From contig JAEXZS010000085.1 in NCBI GenBank assembly GCA_023451375.1, forward strand, positions 13,666-77,665: DNA of 64,000 bases, read 5' to 3'. Shown here in pieces: positions 35,024 through 43,325 of this stretch. This DNA comes from Pseudomonadota bacterium (GTDB lineage Bacteria > Pseudomonadota > Alphaproteobacteria > Caulobacterales > Caulobacteraceae). The position numbers were made by a program, and so were the translations under genes. The notes below the pieces were generated by a model, which searched no databases, had not been told where the DNA came from, and saw only the letters and a list, made by a program, of their open reading frames with translations. Position 1 is the stretch's first letter. Each line of letters starts with the position of its first letter.

Positions 35024-35578
35024 TTAGGCTTCGTCGCCGGCCGCTTCGGCCTTCTTGGCGGGAGCCTTCTTGGCCGGGGCCTTCTTGGCGGGAGCCGAGC
35101 TCTCGACCACGGCGGCCTTGACGTCGGCGCCTTCGACCTCGTTCACGACGGTCTCGGTCGAACCCAGCGCCGAGGCAGCGCCGCGCGTGGCGAGGCCGCG
35201 GGCCCGAAGGTTGATCTCGGCCTTGGTGATCAGCTCGACCTTGCCGTCCCACTTGGCGGTCTCGCCGGCGCCTTCGATGCCGGTGATGCGCAGGACCGAT
35301 TCCATCTGGCGATGGCCGTTCGTGCGGCGATAGCCCTGGCGGCGGGTCTTCTTGAAGATCTTGACCTTCTCGCCCTTGCGGGTCTCGATCAGGGTCGCGC
35401 CGACGAAGGCGCCGTCGATCAGCGGGGCGCCCAGGGTCACGCCCTTGTCGCCGCCCAGCATCAGGACGCTGTCGAACTTCAGCTCCGAGCCGGCGTCGCC
35501 GTCGAGCTTTTCGACGACGATGGTGTCGCCCGGTTGGACCCGGTACTGCTTGCCGCCGGTCTTGATCACCGCGTACAT
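35024..35578 (-). CDS. rplU: 50S ribosomal protein L21 with a lysine/alanine-rich tail
   Basis: Protein of 184 residues. The first ~103 are a canonical L21: MYAVIKTGGKQYRVQPGDTI, GATLIETRKGEKVKIFKKTRRQGYRRTNGHRQ. A long extension follows, passing through an acidic middle and ending in PAKKAPAKKAPAKKAEA repeats. Alphaproteobacterial L21 proteins often carry such tails, which may touch rRNA or simply be disordered. It is the first gene of rplU-rpmA, with its own promoter. Confidence 0.96.
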   Translation of the reverse strand: MYAVIKTGGKQYRVQPGDTIVVEKLDGDAGSELKFDSVLMLGGDKGVTLGAPLIDGAFVGATLIETRKGEKVKIFKKTRRQGYRRTNGHRQMESVLRITGIEGAGETAKWDGKVELITKAEINLRARGLATRGAASALGSTETVVNEVEGADVKAAVVESSAPAKKAPAKKAPAKKAEAAGDEA

Positions 35579-35600
35579 GTTGAAGCCTCAGCGCAAACGC

Positions 35601-35637
35601 AAAAAAGAGTGCGCCCGCCGGGTGACCCCCGCGGGCG
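35601..35637 (-). promoter_or_regulatory. Hairpin with U-run in the rplU leader (possible attenuator)
   Basis: On the minus strand the leader carries CGCCCGC ... GCGGGCG (complement of 35631-35637 and 35612-35618), with an inner GGGG/CCC pairing, followed by CACTC and six T residues (complement of 35601-35606). It begins only a few bases after the expected transcription start and ends about 20 bases before the rplU ATG. The layout is that of a terminator within the 5' leader. Confidence 0.45.
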
Positions 35638-35648
35638 AAGAGCGGCGA

Positions 35649-35676
35649 CATATACGGAAGGCGGTCGCAGAGTCAA
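35649..35676 (-). promoter_or_regulatory. rplU-rpmA promoter
   Basis: On the minus strand TTGACT (complement of 35671-35676), a 16-bp spacer and TATATG (complement of 35649-35654) form a recognisable housekeeping -35/-10 pair. The start site would be near 35642, giving a leader of about 65 nt. Confidence 0.5.
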
Positions 35677-35783
35677 CGCCGAACCCGGTCGAAAACAGCC
35701 TCCGTCGCGATTCGCGCCTTGGCCGACGCCATCCTCCGAGGCCGATATGGTCAAGCCGCGGTTGCTTCTGCACTAGCTTCCAA

Positions 35784-36302
35784 ATGCAGAAGCCTATGCC
35801 CGCAGGTTACCGCCGCCGCCTCTGGGACGATCTGACCGGCGCCTCGACCCGCTGGCTACGAACAATTCTCCTCGCCGCCCTCGTGGCCAAGTTGGCGATG
35901 ACGCTTGTCGGCGTGCTGGTCGAGCGGCTAGCGGGGCCGTCCAGTGGGGACGGCTTCAGCGGCGTCATCGACAATGTGTCGCCGGTCCTGGTGTTCGTTA
36001 CTTTGGTCGCCGCGCCGCTGTTCGAGAGCCTGGGCGTCGTGGCCCTTGTCTGGTTCTTCAGCGGTCGGCTGAAATGTGCAGCCATGCCCACCGCCTTGGC
36101 CGTCGGGCTGCTGGCTGTTCCGCTTCATGGACTGACGCTGGGGTCGGTCTCGGTCCTGCCCATGTTCACCCTGTTCGGCGCGGTCCAGCACCACTGGCGG
36201 GCGCGGGGCCAGGCCTGGAGCGGTTTCTGGATCATCACCGCGGTCCATTTCCTGGCGAACGGCGTCAGCGTGCTCGTGGTCGCCTTCGCCCCCTCTGCAT
36301 AA
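35784..36302 (+). CDS. Polytopic membrane protein, possibly CPBP-protease-like
   Basis: Protein of 172 residues from MQKPMPAGYRRRLWDDL (35784; 35796 is an alternative; no clear Shine-Dalgarno). There are about five hydrophobic helices. Charged/polar motifs in helices are FESLGVVAL, FGAVQHHW and AVHFLANGVS, which line up loosely with the E..., F/xxxH and HxxxN motifs of CAAX-protease/bacteriocin-processing (CPBP) enzymes, but the first motif has one Glu rather than EE. Either a degenerate CPBP protein or an unrelated membrane protein. Confidence 0.6.
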   Translation: MQKPMPAGYRRRLWDDLTGASTRWLRTILLAALVAKLAMTLVGVLVERLAGPSSGDGFSGVIDNVSPVLVFVTLVAAPLFESLGVVALVWFFSGRLKCAAMPTALAVGLLAVPLHGLTLGSVSVLPMFTLFGAVQHHWRARGQAWSGFWIITAVHFLANGVSVLVVAFAPSA

Positions 36303-36443
36303 TCTGGCGAGGCGATCCGCCGCGTTCAGAGCCCGGAAGCGGTCGGAGAAGGCAACGCGATTTGCCGCGTTCTCGGGGCGAGTTCGGCCAAGTCGGCCCC
36401 TGGATGTCGCTGCAGCGGTTCGCACGGCCGCGCAATGGGCCCC

Positions 36444-36473
36444 AACGAAAAAGGCCCCGCCGAAGCGGGGCCT
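36444..36473 (-). terminator. Terminator of the TetR gene
   Basis: Perfect 9-bp stem AGGCCCCGC/GCGGGGCCT with a 4-nt loop (36452-36473), followed on the minus strand by TTTTTCGTT. It lies 24 bp after the TetR stop. A classic Rho-independent terminator. Confidence 0.85.
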
Positions 36474-36496
36474 AATTCATCTGGTGACGATCGGAT

Positions 36497-37138
36497 TCAG
36501 CGGGCGACGAGCGCGCCGGCCAGGATGACGTCGATCTGCTTGGCGATGTGGTCCGACAGCGCCTGGGCGTCCCAGTTGTCGTAGGCCGCGCGGCGGTAGT
36601 TGGACAGGTAGGCGTCCCAGATCAGTTCGACCAGCAGCCGCAGGTCGGCGTCCTGGCTGATCTCGCCCTTGGCCACGGCGTCCTGCAGCAGGCTGCCGAT
36701 CGCGAGCTGGAGCTTCTTGGTCGCCGTGCGCGCGCGCATCTCGGCGGCCAGCGGCTGGAACCAGGACCGGGCGACGATGGCCTGGAACAGGGGCAGGTGC
36801 TCCAGCGAGGAGTGGTACCCGGCGCTCAGCGCCCCCACGAGACGGTCCCGCACCGGCTCGTCCTTGGGCGCGCCGGCCTCAACCACTTCGGCCAGGCGGG
36901 TCATGTCCTCCGTCAGGACCGCCTCGAACAGTTCGGCCTTGTCCTGGAAGTTGGCGAAAACCGCGCCGGTCGACATGCCGGCGCCCTTGGCGATGTCGCG
37001 AATGGTGGCGGGTTCGTAGCCACGCTCGGCGAAAAGCGACCGGGCGGCTTCCAGCACCTTCTGCCGCGTGCGGATCTTGGCCGCCTGTCGGCGGTTCAAG
37101 CGGGGCTCGGAGGGGGCGACGAGGGGGGAATCGGTCAT
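36497..37138 (-). CDS. TetR-family transcriptional regulator
   Basis: Protein of 213 residues. The N-terminal HTH domain has RQKVLEAARSLFAERGYEPATIRDIAKGAGMSTGAVFANFQDKAELF. The C-terminal ligand/dimer domain (about 85-210) has no recognisable ligand motif. It is monocistronic, with a terminator behind it. The kef gene starts 2 kb away on the same strand, so no obvious target adjoins; autoregulation is likely but no clean operator was found. Confidence 0.92.
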   Translation of the reverse strand: MTDSPLVAPSEPRLNRRQAAKIRTRQKVLEAARSLFAERGYEPATIRDIAKGAGMSTGAVFANFQDKAELFEAVLTEDMTRLAEVVEAGAPKDEPVRDRLVGALSAGYHSSLEHLPLFQAIVARSWFQPLAAEMRARTATKKLQLAIGSLLQDAVAKGEISQDADLRLLVELIWDAYLSNYRRAAYDNWDAQALSDHIAKQIDVILAGALVAR

Positions 37139-37284
37139 GAAATCAGGCTTTTACTCTACGAAAAACTTCAACCCGGGGGATGATCAAAGTTGACTTAGGG
37201 TTGGGGGCCGGAAGCGACCCAAGGCAAGCGGGCCCTGCAATCTCCGCCAACGCGAATGAATACAGAAGGCAGCGCTTCCATCAT

Positions 37285-37320
37285 GGAACCATGACAAAAA
37301 TGGGTCATGGCTATGGTTCC
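37285..37320 (-). terminator. Hairpin overlapping the kef stop codon
   Basis: Outer 8-bp arms GGAACCAT (37285-37292) and ATGGTTCC (37313-37320); an alternative inner stem CCATGAC/GTCATGG (37289-37295 with 37304-37310). The arms extend into the last codons and stop of the antiporter gene. T-rich sequence is inside the loop rather than behind the stem, so termination is uncertain. Confidence 0.4.
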
Positions 37321-39182
37321 TCCGGCAACTTCGTCTTCTCTGACGGGCCGCCGGAACGCTTTTGGTTAAGCTGGGTGTTTCTTAGGGCGCGGGTCGGGCG
37401 ACCTCCGCGAGCCTCCGGCGCGGCCGCCTGGAAGGCCTGGCGGAAGCGATCGCGGCGTTCGTGGATCGAAGCCAGGACCAGCCCCATGGGCACCCCCAGG
37501 TCGACCAGGGTGTTCTCCGCCAGCTGCAGGCTGGCCTCGGTCGTTTCCGGCACGGCGTCGGTGACCCCCAGGGCGTAGAGGCGCGCGGCGTGCTGGTCGT
37601 CGCGCGCGCGCGCGATCAGGATCAGGTCGTCGCGCAACGGCCGGGCGACGCGCACCACCTCGTCCACCTTGGCCGGCGAATCCATGGTGACCACCAGGGC
37701 CCGGGTGGACATGACGCCGCACTTCACCAGCATCTCGGCCCGGCCGGCGTCGCCATAGAAGACGTCGAAGCCTTCGCGACGCCCCGCCGCCACGGCGACC
37801 GGATCGGTGTCGACGGCGATGAACGGCTGGCCGTGCTCGCGCAGCATCTCGCCGATCAGGCGGCCGACCCGGCCGAAGCCGACGATGACGGTCCCGCCCT
37901 CGCGCGGGTCGGGGATGGCCCTCTCGGCCTCGGAGGCAGCCTCGCCTTCGGGCGGTGTGGTCAGCTTCTGGCCGATGAGGGCCAGAAGGGGGATAGAGAA
38001 GATGCTGAGGGTGGCCGACAGGGTCACCGTCGCCGTGACGACGGGCGATGCGATCCCTTCGACCAGGCCGGTGGCGAAGACGACGAAGGCGAACTCCCCC
38101 GCCGGCGCCAGGACCAGGGCCGTCTCCAGCGCCGTGCGGCCGCCCAGCCCCCAAAGGCGCGCCAGGGTGAAGACGATGGCGGCCTTCACCACCGTGATGG
38201 CGATCGCCAGACCCACGACCCCCGTCGGATTGGCCGCGACCGCGTCCAGGTCCAGCCCCAGGCCGACGCCGACGAAGAAGACGCCGAGCAGCAGGCCCTT
38301 GAAGGGCTCGATCGCCACCTCGACCTCGCGCCGAAATTCGGTCTCGGCCAGCAGCACCCCGGCGATCAAGGCGCCGATGCTCATCGACAGGCCGCTGGCC
38401 TGGGCGGCCAGGCCGGCGCCGATCACCACCAGCAGACTGGCGGCGACGAACAGTTCGCCGCCCTGGTCGACCTTGCGGGCCTTGGCGACGGAGCGGAACA
38501 TCGGTCGCAGCACCACGCGGCCCAGAAGCACCAGGGCGCCCAGGCCGATCGCGGCCGGCACTAGGGTGAGCAGGGCGCGCCCCAGGACCGCTGTGTCCAG
38601 CACGTCCCCGCCCTGGGCCAGCGCGGCCAGGACGGTGACGGTGATCAGAATGGGGGCCACGGACAGATCCTGGGCCAGCAGGACGGCGAAGGTGGACCGG
38701 CCGACCGCCCCCTTCAGCCGGCCCCGCTCGGCCAGCACCGGCATGACGACGGCGGTCGATGACAGGGCCAGCCCCATGCCCAGCACCGCCGCGCTGGCTA
38801 AGGTCTGGCCGGTCACCATGAACAGCCCCGCCAGAACGACCGTACAGGCCGCGACCTGCATCAGCCCCAGCCCGAACACCAGCCGCCGCATCGCCCGCAG
38901 CCGTTCCCAGGAAAGCTCCAGCCCGATCATGAACAGCAGGAAGGCGACGCCAAGCTCGGAAAGCTGGCCCAGCTGGCCCGGGTCGCTGATCGTCGCCCAC
39001 GAAAGCCAGGGCAGGGTGTCGGCGAACCGCGCCAGGCCGTCCGGCCCCAGCAGCACTCCGGCGGCGAGGAAGCCCAGGATTGGACTGATCTTGAGCCGGT
39101 TGACCAGGGGGACCATGACGCCTGCGGCCGCCAGGAAGACCACCAGGTCCTTGTAGTCGCCGCCGCCGTGTCCGTTGGTCAT
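37311..39182 (-). CDS. Kef-type potassium/proton antiporter with RCK domain
   Basis: Protein of 623 residues. The membrane part (about 1-390) is a CPA2 Na+/H+-exchanger fold with about 12-13 helices (VPLVNRLKISPILGFLAAGVLLGP and later LALSSTAVVMPVL). The cytosolic TrkA-N/RCK domain (about 420-540) has GGTVIVGFGRVGRLIGEML and ending DTDPVAV, which binds NAD(H). This is the KefB/KefC arrangement, which exports K+ under glutathione-linked control. No ancillary kefF/kefG gene is next to it. The long polar tail is not conserved. Confidence 0.93.
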   Translation of the reverse strand: MTNGHGGGDYKDLVVFLAAAGVMVPLVNRLKISPILGFLAAGVLLGPDGLARFADTLPWLSWATISDPGQLGQLSELGVAFLLFMIGLELSWERLRAMRRLVFGLGLMQVAACTVVLAGLFMVTGQTLASAAVLGMGLALSSTAVVMPVLAERGRLKGAVGRSTFAVLLAQDLSVAPILITVTVLAALAQGGDVLDTAVLGRALLTLVPAAIGLGALVLLGRVVLRPMFRSVAKARKVDQGGELFVAASLLVVIGAGLAAQASGLSMSIGALIAGVLLAETEFRREVEVAIEPFKGLLLGVFFVGVGLGLDLDAVAANPTGVVGLAIAITVVKAAIVFTLARLWGLGGRTALETALVLAPAGEFAFVVFATGLVEGIASPVVTATVTLSATLSIFSIPLLALIGQKLTTPPEGEAASEAERAIPDPREGGTVIVGFGRVGRLIGEMLREHGQPFIAVDTDPVAVAAGRREGFDVFYGDAGRAEMLVKCGVMSTRALVVTMDSPAKVDEVVRVARPLRDDLILIARARDDQHAARLYALGVTDAVPETTEASLQLAENTLVDLGVPMGLVLASIHERRDRFRQAFQAAAPEARGGRPTRALRNTQLNQKRSGGPSEKTKLPEEP

Positions 39183-39336
39183 CCGCCCTCCTCGCCGATC
39201 GTAGCAGAGGGCGCCCCGCCCCGTCTGGCGATAGGGCGGTCGCTTTCATGAACTTTTTTTAAGACGACAGGTCCCGGCTCGGGTCTAGGGTCCGCCTCGC
39301 CCGACCGCATCTGGGCCGGGATCGAGGATGAGACGT

Positions 39337-41460
39337 ATGAAAAGTCTGCTTATCGGGGCCGCCGTGGGCGCCCTGCTTCTGCCCGCCGCCGCAGCCCTGG
39401 CGCAGGACGTCGGCCACGACCATGCCTGCCTGGACGAGAGCTGCTCGATCGTCTCGCTGTTCTCCGGCGAGGAAACCGCCGCCGGCTGGCAGGGCATCGA
39501 GGCGCCGAAGTACGGGACCTGGGGCTTCGACCTGAACGGCCGCGACACCTCGGTGAAGCCGGGCGACGACTTCTTCCGCCACGCCAACGGCGCCGCGGTC
39601 GACAGGCTGGTGATCCCGTCGGACCGCACCAGCTACGGCTCCTTCGCCCTGCTGCGCGAACTGTCGGACAACCGCATGAAGGAACTGGTGACGGGACTGG
39701 CCGCGCGCACCGACCTCGCTGGCGGCTCGGACGAGGCCAAGATCTCCGACGCCTACCGCGCCTACATGGACGAGGCCCGCATCGAGCAGCTGGACGCTCA
39801 ACCGCTGCAGCCGTACCTGACCGCCATCCGCGCCGCCGACAGCCATGACAAGATGGCCGTGTACATGGGCCAGACGGTCGGCCGCTTCGGCTCGTCCTTC
39901 TTCGGCACCGGCATCACCATCGATGCGAAACAGCCGACCCGCTATGTCGTCTCGACCGGTCAGTCGGGCATCGGCCTGCCGAACCGCGACTATTATCTGG
40001 ACGCCCGCTACGCCGACAAGAAGGTGCTGTACCAGGCCTATGTGGCGCGCATGCTGGAGATGATCGGCTGGGAGAATCCGGCCGAGACCGCCGCCCAGAT
40101 CGTGGCCATGGAAACCAAGATCGCAGAGGCGCACTGGACCCCGATCCAGAACCGCAACCGCGACGAGACCTACAACGACTACACCATCGACCGTCTGACG
40201 ACCGAGGCGCCGGGCTTCGCCTGGCGGGCCTATTTCGACGCGGCCGAACTGGGCGGCGTGCCGCGCCTTATCGTGCGCCAGGACACGGCCATGCCGGCGA
40301 TCGCGGCCATCTACGCCGAGACGCCGATCGCGCTGTTGCAGGCGTGGGAAGCCTTCCACACCGCCGATGACATGGCCCCCTTCCTGTCCAAGCGCTTCTC
40401 CGACGCGCAATGGGAGTTCCGTTCGCGGGACCTGTCGGGCCAGCCCGAGCAGCGCACGCGCGAGAAGCGCGCCATCTCCTTCGCCGAGAACGCCCTCGGC
40501 GAGGCGACCGGCCGTCTCTATGTCGCGGAATACTTCCCGGCCGAGTCCAAGGCCAAGATGGAAGAGCTGGTCGCCAACCTGCGCACGGCCCTGTCGCACC
40601 GCATCGACGGCCTGAGCTGGATGGGCGCCGAAACCAAGACGGCGGCGCAGGAGAAGCTGAAGAAGTTCACCGTCAAGATCGGCTATCCCGAGAAGTGGCG
40701 CGACTATTCCGGCCTGGAGGTCCGCGCCGACGATCTGGTCGGCAATGTCGAGCGCAAGGGCCTGTTCGAATGGAACTACGACCTGTCGCGCCTGGACGAG
40801 CCGGTCGACAAGGCCGAGTGGGGCATGACCCCGCAGACGGTCAACGCCTACTACAACTCGGCCAATAATGAGATCGTCTTCCCGGCGGCTATCCTGCAGC
40901 CGCCCTTCTTCGATCCTGACGCGGATCCGGCGGTCAACTACGGCGGCATCGGCGGCGTGATCGGCCACGAGATCGGCCACGGCTTCGACGACCAGGGCTC
41001 CAAGTCCGACGGCGACGGGGTGCTGCGCAACTGGTGGACCGCCGAGGACAAGGCCAATTTCGAAGCCCTGACCACGCGTCTCGGCGCCCAGTACGAGACC
41101 TATGAGCCGCTGCCCGGCTATCGCGTGCAGGGCGGGCTGACGATGGGCGAGAACATCGGCGACGCATCGGGCGTGGCCGTGGGCCTGGAGGCCTATCACC
41201 TGTCGCTGAACGGCCAGCCGGCTCCGGTGCTCGATGAGGTGACCGGCGACCAACGCTTCTTCTACGGCTGGGCGCAGGTCTGGCAGTCGAAGTACCGCGA
41301 CGAGGCCCTGAAGCAGCAGGTGGCCACCGACCCGCACTCGCCGGCGCAGTTCCGCGTCATCGGGCCGCTGCGCAACGTCGACGCCTGGTATGAGGCGTTC
41401 GGAGTCCAGCCGGGCGACAAATACTATATCGCCCCCGAGGACCGTGTCCGCATCTGGTAA
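39337..41460 (+). CDS. M13-family zinc metallopeptidase (neprilysin-like), exported
   Basis: Protein of 707 residues from MKSLLIGAAVGALLLPAAAALAQ (Sec signal); the ATG at 39337 has GAGG nine bases upstream, unlike the in-frame ATG at 39328. The mature enzyme has the M13 N domain, then VNAYYNSANNEIVFPAAILQPPFF and the catalytic VIGHEIGHGFDDQG (HExxH at about residue 544). The third ligand lies in TMGENIGDASG. All metal and catalytic residues are present. It probably degrades peptides in the periplasm. Followed by a strong terminator. Confidence 0.96.
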   Translation: MKSLLIGAAVGALLLPAAAALAQDVGHDHACLDESCSIVSLFSGEETAAGWQGIEAPKYGTWGFDLNGRDTSVKPGDDFFRHANGAAVDRLVIPSDRTSYGSFALLRELSDNRMKELVTGLAARTDLAGGSDEAKISDAYRAYMDEARIEQLDAQPLQPYLTAIRAADSHDKMAVYMGQTVGRFGSSFFGTGITIDAKQPTRYVVSTGQSGIGLPNRDYYLDARYADKKVLYQAYVARMLEMIGWENPAETAAQIVAMETKIAEAHWTPIQNRNRDETYNDYTIDRLTTEAPGFAWRAYFDAAELGGVPRLIVRQDTAMPAIAAIYAETPIALLQAWEAFHTADDMAPFLSKRFSDAQWEFRSRDLSGQPEQRTREKRAISFAENALGEATGRLYVAEYFPAESKAKMEELVANLRTALSHRIDGLSWMGAETKTAAQEKLKKFTVKIGYPEKWRDYSGLEVRADDLVGNVERKGLFEWNYDLSRLDEPVDKAEWGMTPQTVNAYYNSANNEIVFPAAILQPPFFDPDADPAVNYGGIGGVIGHEIGHGFDDQGSKSDGDGVLRNWWTAEDKANFEALTTRLGAQYETYEPLPGYRVQGGLTMGENIGDASGVAVGLEAYHLSLNGQPAPVLDEVTGDQRFFYGWAQVWQSKYRDEALKQQVATDPHSPAQFRVIGPLRNVDAWYEAFGVQPGDKYYIAPEDRVRIW

Positions 41461-41485
41461 GGCGAAGCTTCTTCGAGAATCGCGA

Positions 41486-41513
41486 AAGGCCGGGATGTCA
41501 TCCCGGCCTTTAT
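41486..41513 (+). terminator. Terminator of the M13 peptidase gene
   Basis: Perfect 11-bp stem AAGGCCGGGAT (41486-41496) and ATCCCGGCCTT (41500-41510) with a 3-nt loop, 25 bp after the stop, followed by TATGCTTTC. Confidence 0.75.
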
Positions 41514-41571
41514 GCTTTCGGGCGATGTCGCGGCCACCGGGCGAAATCCCTGGGCGGCGGGATTCCAGGCA

Positions 41572-41700
41572 CGAAAAAGCCCGCTGCGGGGGATACATCG
41601 CAGCGGGCTTTCCGGGGCTCTTGTGAGCCGACGTTTCCTCCCCGAAACGCCTTCGAGAACTGCGCGCTAGGAGCATCGCTCGCTCTCGAGTGAGACCAAA
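41572..41700 (-). ncRNA. Candidate small RNA between hisS and the M13 gene
   Basis: On the minus strand a string of hairpins ends in a strong terminator: CGTTTC-GGGGAG-GAAACG (complement of 41632-41649, 6-nt loop), then GGCTC-ACAA-GAGCC, then a 12-bp stem AAGCCCGCTGCG/CGCAGCGGGCTT (41577-41610) followed by five or more T. A -35-like TTGACG lies at the complement of 41721-41726, but no good -10 is visible. The transcript would be about 120 nt. It could instead be the 3' end of the hisS message, whose stop is 104 bp further upstream. No known RNA family was recognised. Confidence 0.4.
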
Positions 41701-41757
41701 TGACGCCATTGCCACGCCCGCGTCAACGGGGCGGGCGGATCAAATCGAACTTTCTTC

Positions 41758-41815
41758 GACTTATCGTCGATAAGTCATCCACGATGTCGATGATTATCGA
41801 AGCTTATTCGATAAT
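41758..41815. repeat. Two adjacent AT-rich palindromes at the hisS 3' end
   Basis: GACTTATCG-T-CGATAAGTC (41758-41776, 9-bp arms) and ATTATCGA-AGCTTAT-TCGATAAT (41793-41815, 8-bp arms). The second spans the hisS stop codon. Both share ATCGA/TCGAT-rich sequence, out of character with the GC-rich surroundings. No U-run follows on either strand. Confidence 0.55.
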
Positions 41816-43294
41816 GCGCCGGATCGCGGCGACCAGGTCGGCGCGCGGCAGGGTCGCCTGACCGGGCCGCTCGGCCTTCCAGGCCTCGTTGTCGGTGATC
41901 CCCGCCGCCGCCGCGCGCCCCGCGTCCAGGTCCTTGATGGTGACCTGTCCCGCCGCGATCTCGTCGCCGCCCAGGATGACGGCCGCCGGCGCGCCGCGCC
42001 GATCGGCGTACTTCATCTGCGCCTTCATCCCCGCACGCCCCAGGTACAGTTCGGCGGCGATCCCCGCCCCGCGCAGTTCGGCCACGGCCGCCAGATAGTG
42101 GGCCATGTCGGCCTCGGAGAAGACGATGACCACCACCGGCCCGCGCACCGCGTCCTCGCCGCCTCTTCCGGCGGCGCGCAGGGCCGAGGCCAGGCGCGAA
42201 ACGCCGAAGGAAAAGCCGGTCGCCGGCACGCTCTGGCCCGTGAACCGCGCCACCAGGTCGTCATAACGGCCGCCGCCGCCGATCGAGCCGAAGCGCACCG
42301 GTCGGCCCTTGTCGTCGGTGGTGTCGAGCAGCAGCTCGGCCTCGAACACCGCGCCGGTGTAGTATTCCAGCCCGCGTACGATGGTCGGATCGAACGTCAC
42401 CGCTTCCTGGCGCACGCCCATCGCCGACAGCGCCCGGTCGACGGCCGCCAGCTCGGCAAGCGCCGTTTCCCCGGCCGCGCCCAGGTCGCCGGAACGCGCC
42501 ACGGCGTCCAGCGTGTCGGCTCGCGACAGGCCCGGGGTCCCGGCCGACGCCAGGAAGGCCTCGATCGCCGCCGTCACCTTCGCGGGCAGTTGCGCGCCCC
42601 GGGTGTAGTCGCCGGACTCGTCCAGCCGGCCCTCGCCGAGCAGGGCGTGCACGCCTTCCCAGCCCAGCCGGTCGAACTTGTCGATGGCGCGAAGGGCGGT
42701 GAGCCGCTGTCCCGGCTGGGTCACGCCCCCCGCGTCGAACAGGCCGTCGAACAGCTTGCGGTTGGAGACGCGGATCTGCGCCTGGCCCTCGGCCAGGCCC
42801 GCCGCTCTCAGGCCTTCGCAGCCCATGGCGATGATCTCGGCGTCGGCCTCGGCCCGATCGGAGCCCACCGTGTCGGCGTCGCACTGCCAGAACTCGCGGA
42901 AACGGCCGGGGCCGGGCTTCTCGTTCCTCCACACCGGGCCGTAGGCGTAGCGGCGGAACGGCTTGGGCAGCGTCTCCCAGCTTTGGGCCGCGAACCGGGC
43001 GAGGGGCGCCGTGTGGTCGTAGCGCAGCGCCATCCAGCCGCCCGGCTCGTCGGATCCCGCGTCGTCCTGAAGCGCGAAGACCCCCTCGTTCGGCCGGTCG
43101 GCGTCGGGCAGGAACTTGCCCAGAGCGTCGGCGTACTCGAACGCCGGTGTCTCCAGCGGCTCGAACCCCCAGCGCTCATAGACCTCCGACACCTGGCGCA
43201 CGATGCGGCGCTCGGCGGTCAGGTCGCGACCGCGCCTGTCGGCGAAGCCGCGGGGATTGCGGGCGAGGGGGCGTTGAGGGGCGTCTGACGTCAT
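41804..43294 (-). CDS. hisS: Histidyl-tRNA synthetase
   Basis: Class II synthetase of 496 residues. Motif 1/2 region: YDHTAPLARFAAQ and FRRYAYGPVWRNEKPGPGRFREFWQCDADTVG. The histidine-binding site is in GLEYYTGAVFEAE. Motif 3 is GGGGRYDDLVARF and ATGFSFGVSRL. A C-terminal anticodon-binding domain (about 395-490) follows. The N-terminal ARNPRGFADRRGRDL and length are those of alphaproteobacterial HisS. It is 31 bp downstream of hslV on the same strand. Confidence 0.95.
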   Translation of the reverse strand: MTSDAPQRPLARNPRGFADRRGRDLTAERRIVRQVSEVYERWGFEPLETPAFEYADALGKFLPDADRPNEGVFALQDDAGSDEPGGWMALRYDHTAPLARFAAQSWETLPKPFRRYAYGPVWRNEKPGPGRFREFWQCDADTVGSDRAEADAEIIAMGCEGLRAAGLAEGQAQIRVSNRKLFDGLFDAGGVTQPGQRLTALRAIDKFDRLGWEGVHALLGEGRLDESGDYTRGAQLPAKVTAAIEAFLASAGTPGLSRADTLDAVARSGDLGAAGETALAELAAVDRALSAMGVRQEAVTFDPTIVRGLEYYTGAVFEAELLLDTTDDKGRPVRFGSIGGGGRYDDLVARFTGQSVPATGFSFGVSRLASALRAAGRGGEDAVRGPVVVIVFSEADMAHYLAAVAELRGAGIAAELYLGRAGMKAQMKYADRRGAPAAVILGGDEIAAGQVTIKDLDAGRAAAAGITDNEAWKAERPGQATLPRADLVAAIRRIIE

Positions 43295-43325
43295 GGCGCG
43301 CGCTTACGCCATGGGCGGCGGGGGC

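Noticed and set aside
37139..37200. AACTT...AAGTT repeats upstream of the TetR gene as an operator
   Set aside because: Arms are only five bases with an 18-bp spacer; too weak to call.
41632..41660. GGGGAGGAAACGTCGG resembles part of RNase P RNA (GAGGAAAGTCCGGGCTC)
   Set aside because: Only about a dozen bases match, the rest of the RNase P RNA is absent and the interval is far too short.
39259..41715. Open frame of 818 codons on the minus strand
   Set aside because: It is antisense to the M13 peptidase gene and runs through its terminator; no recognisable protein.
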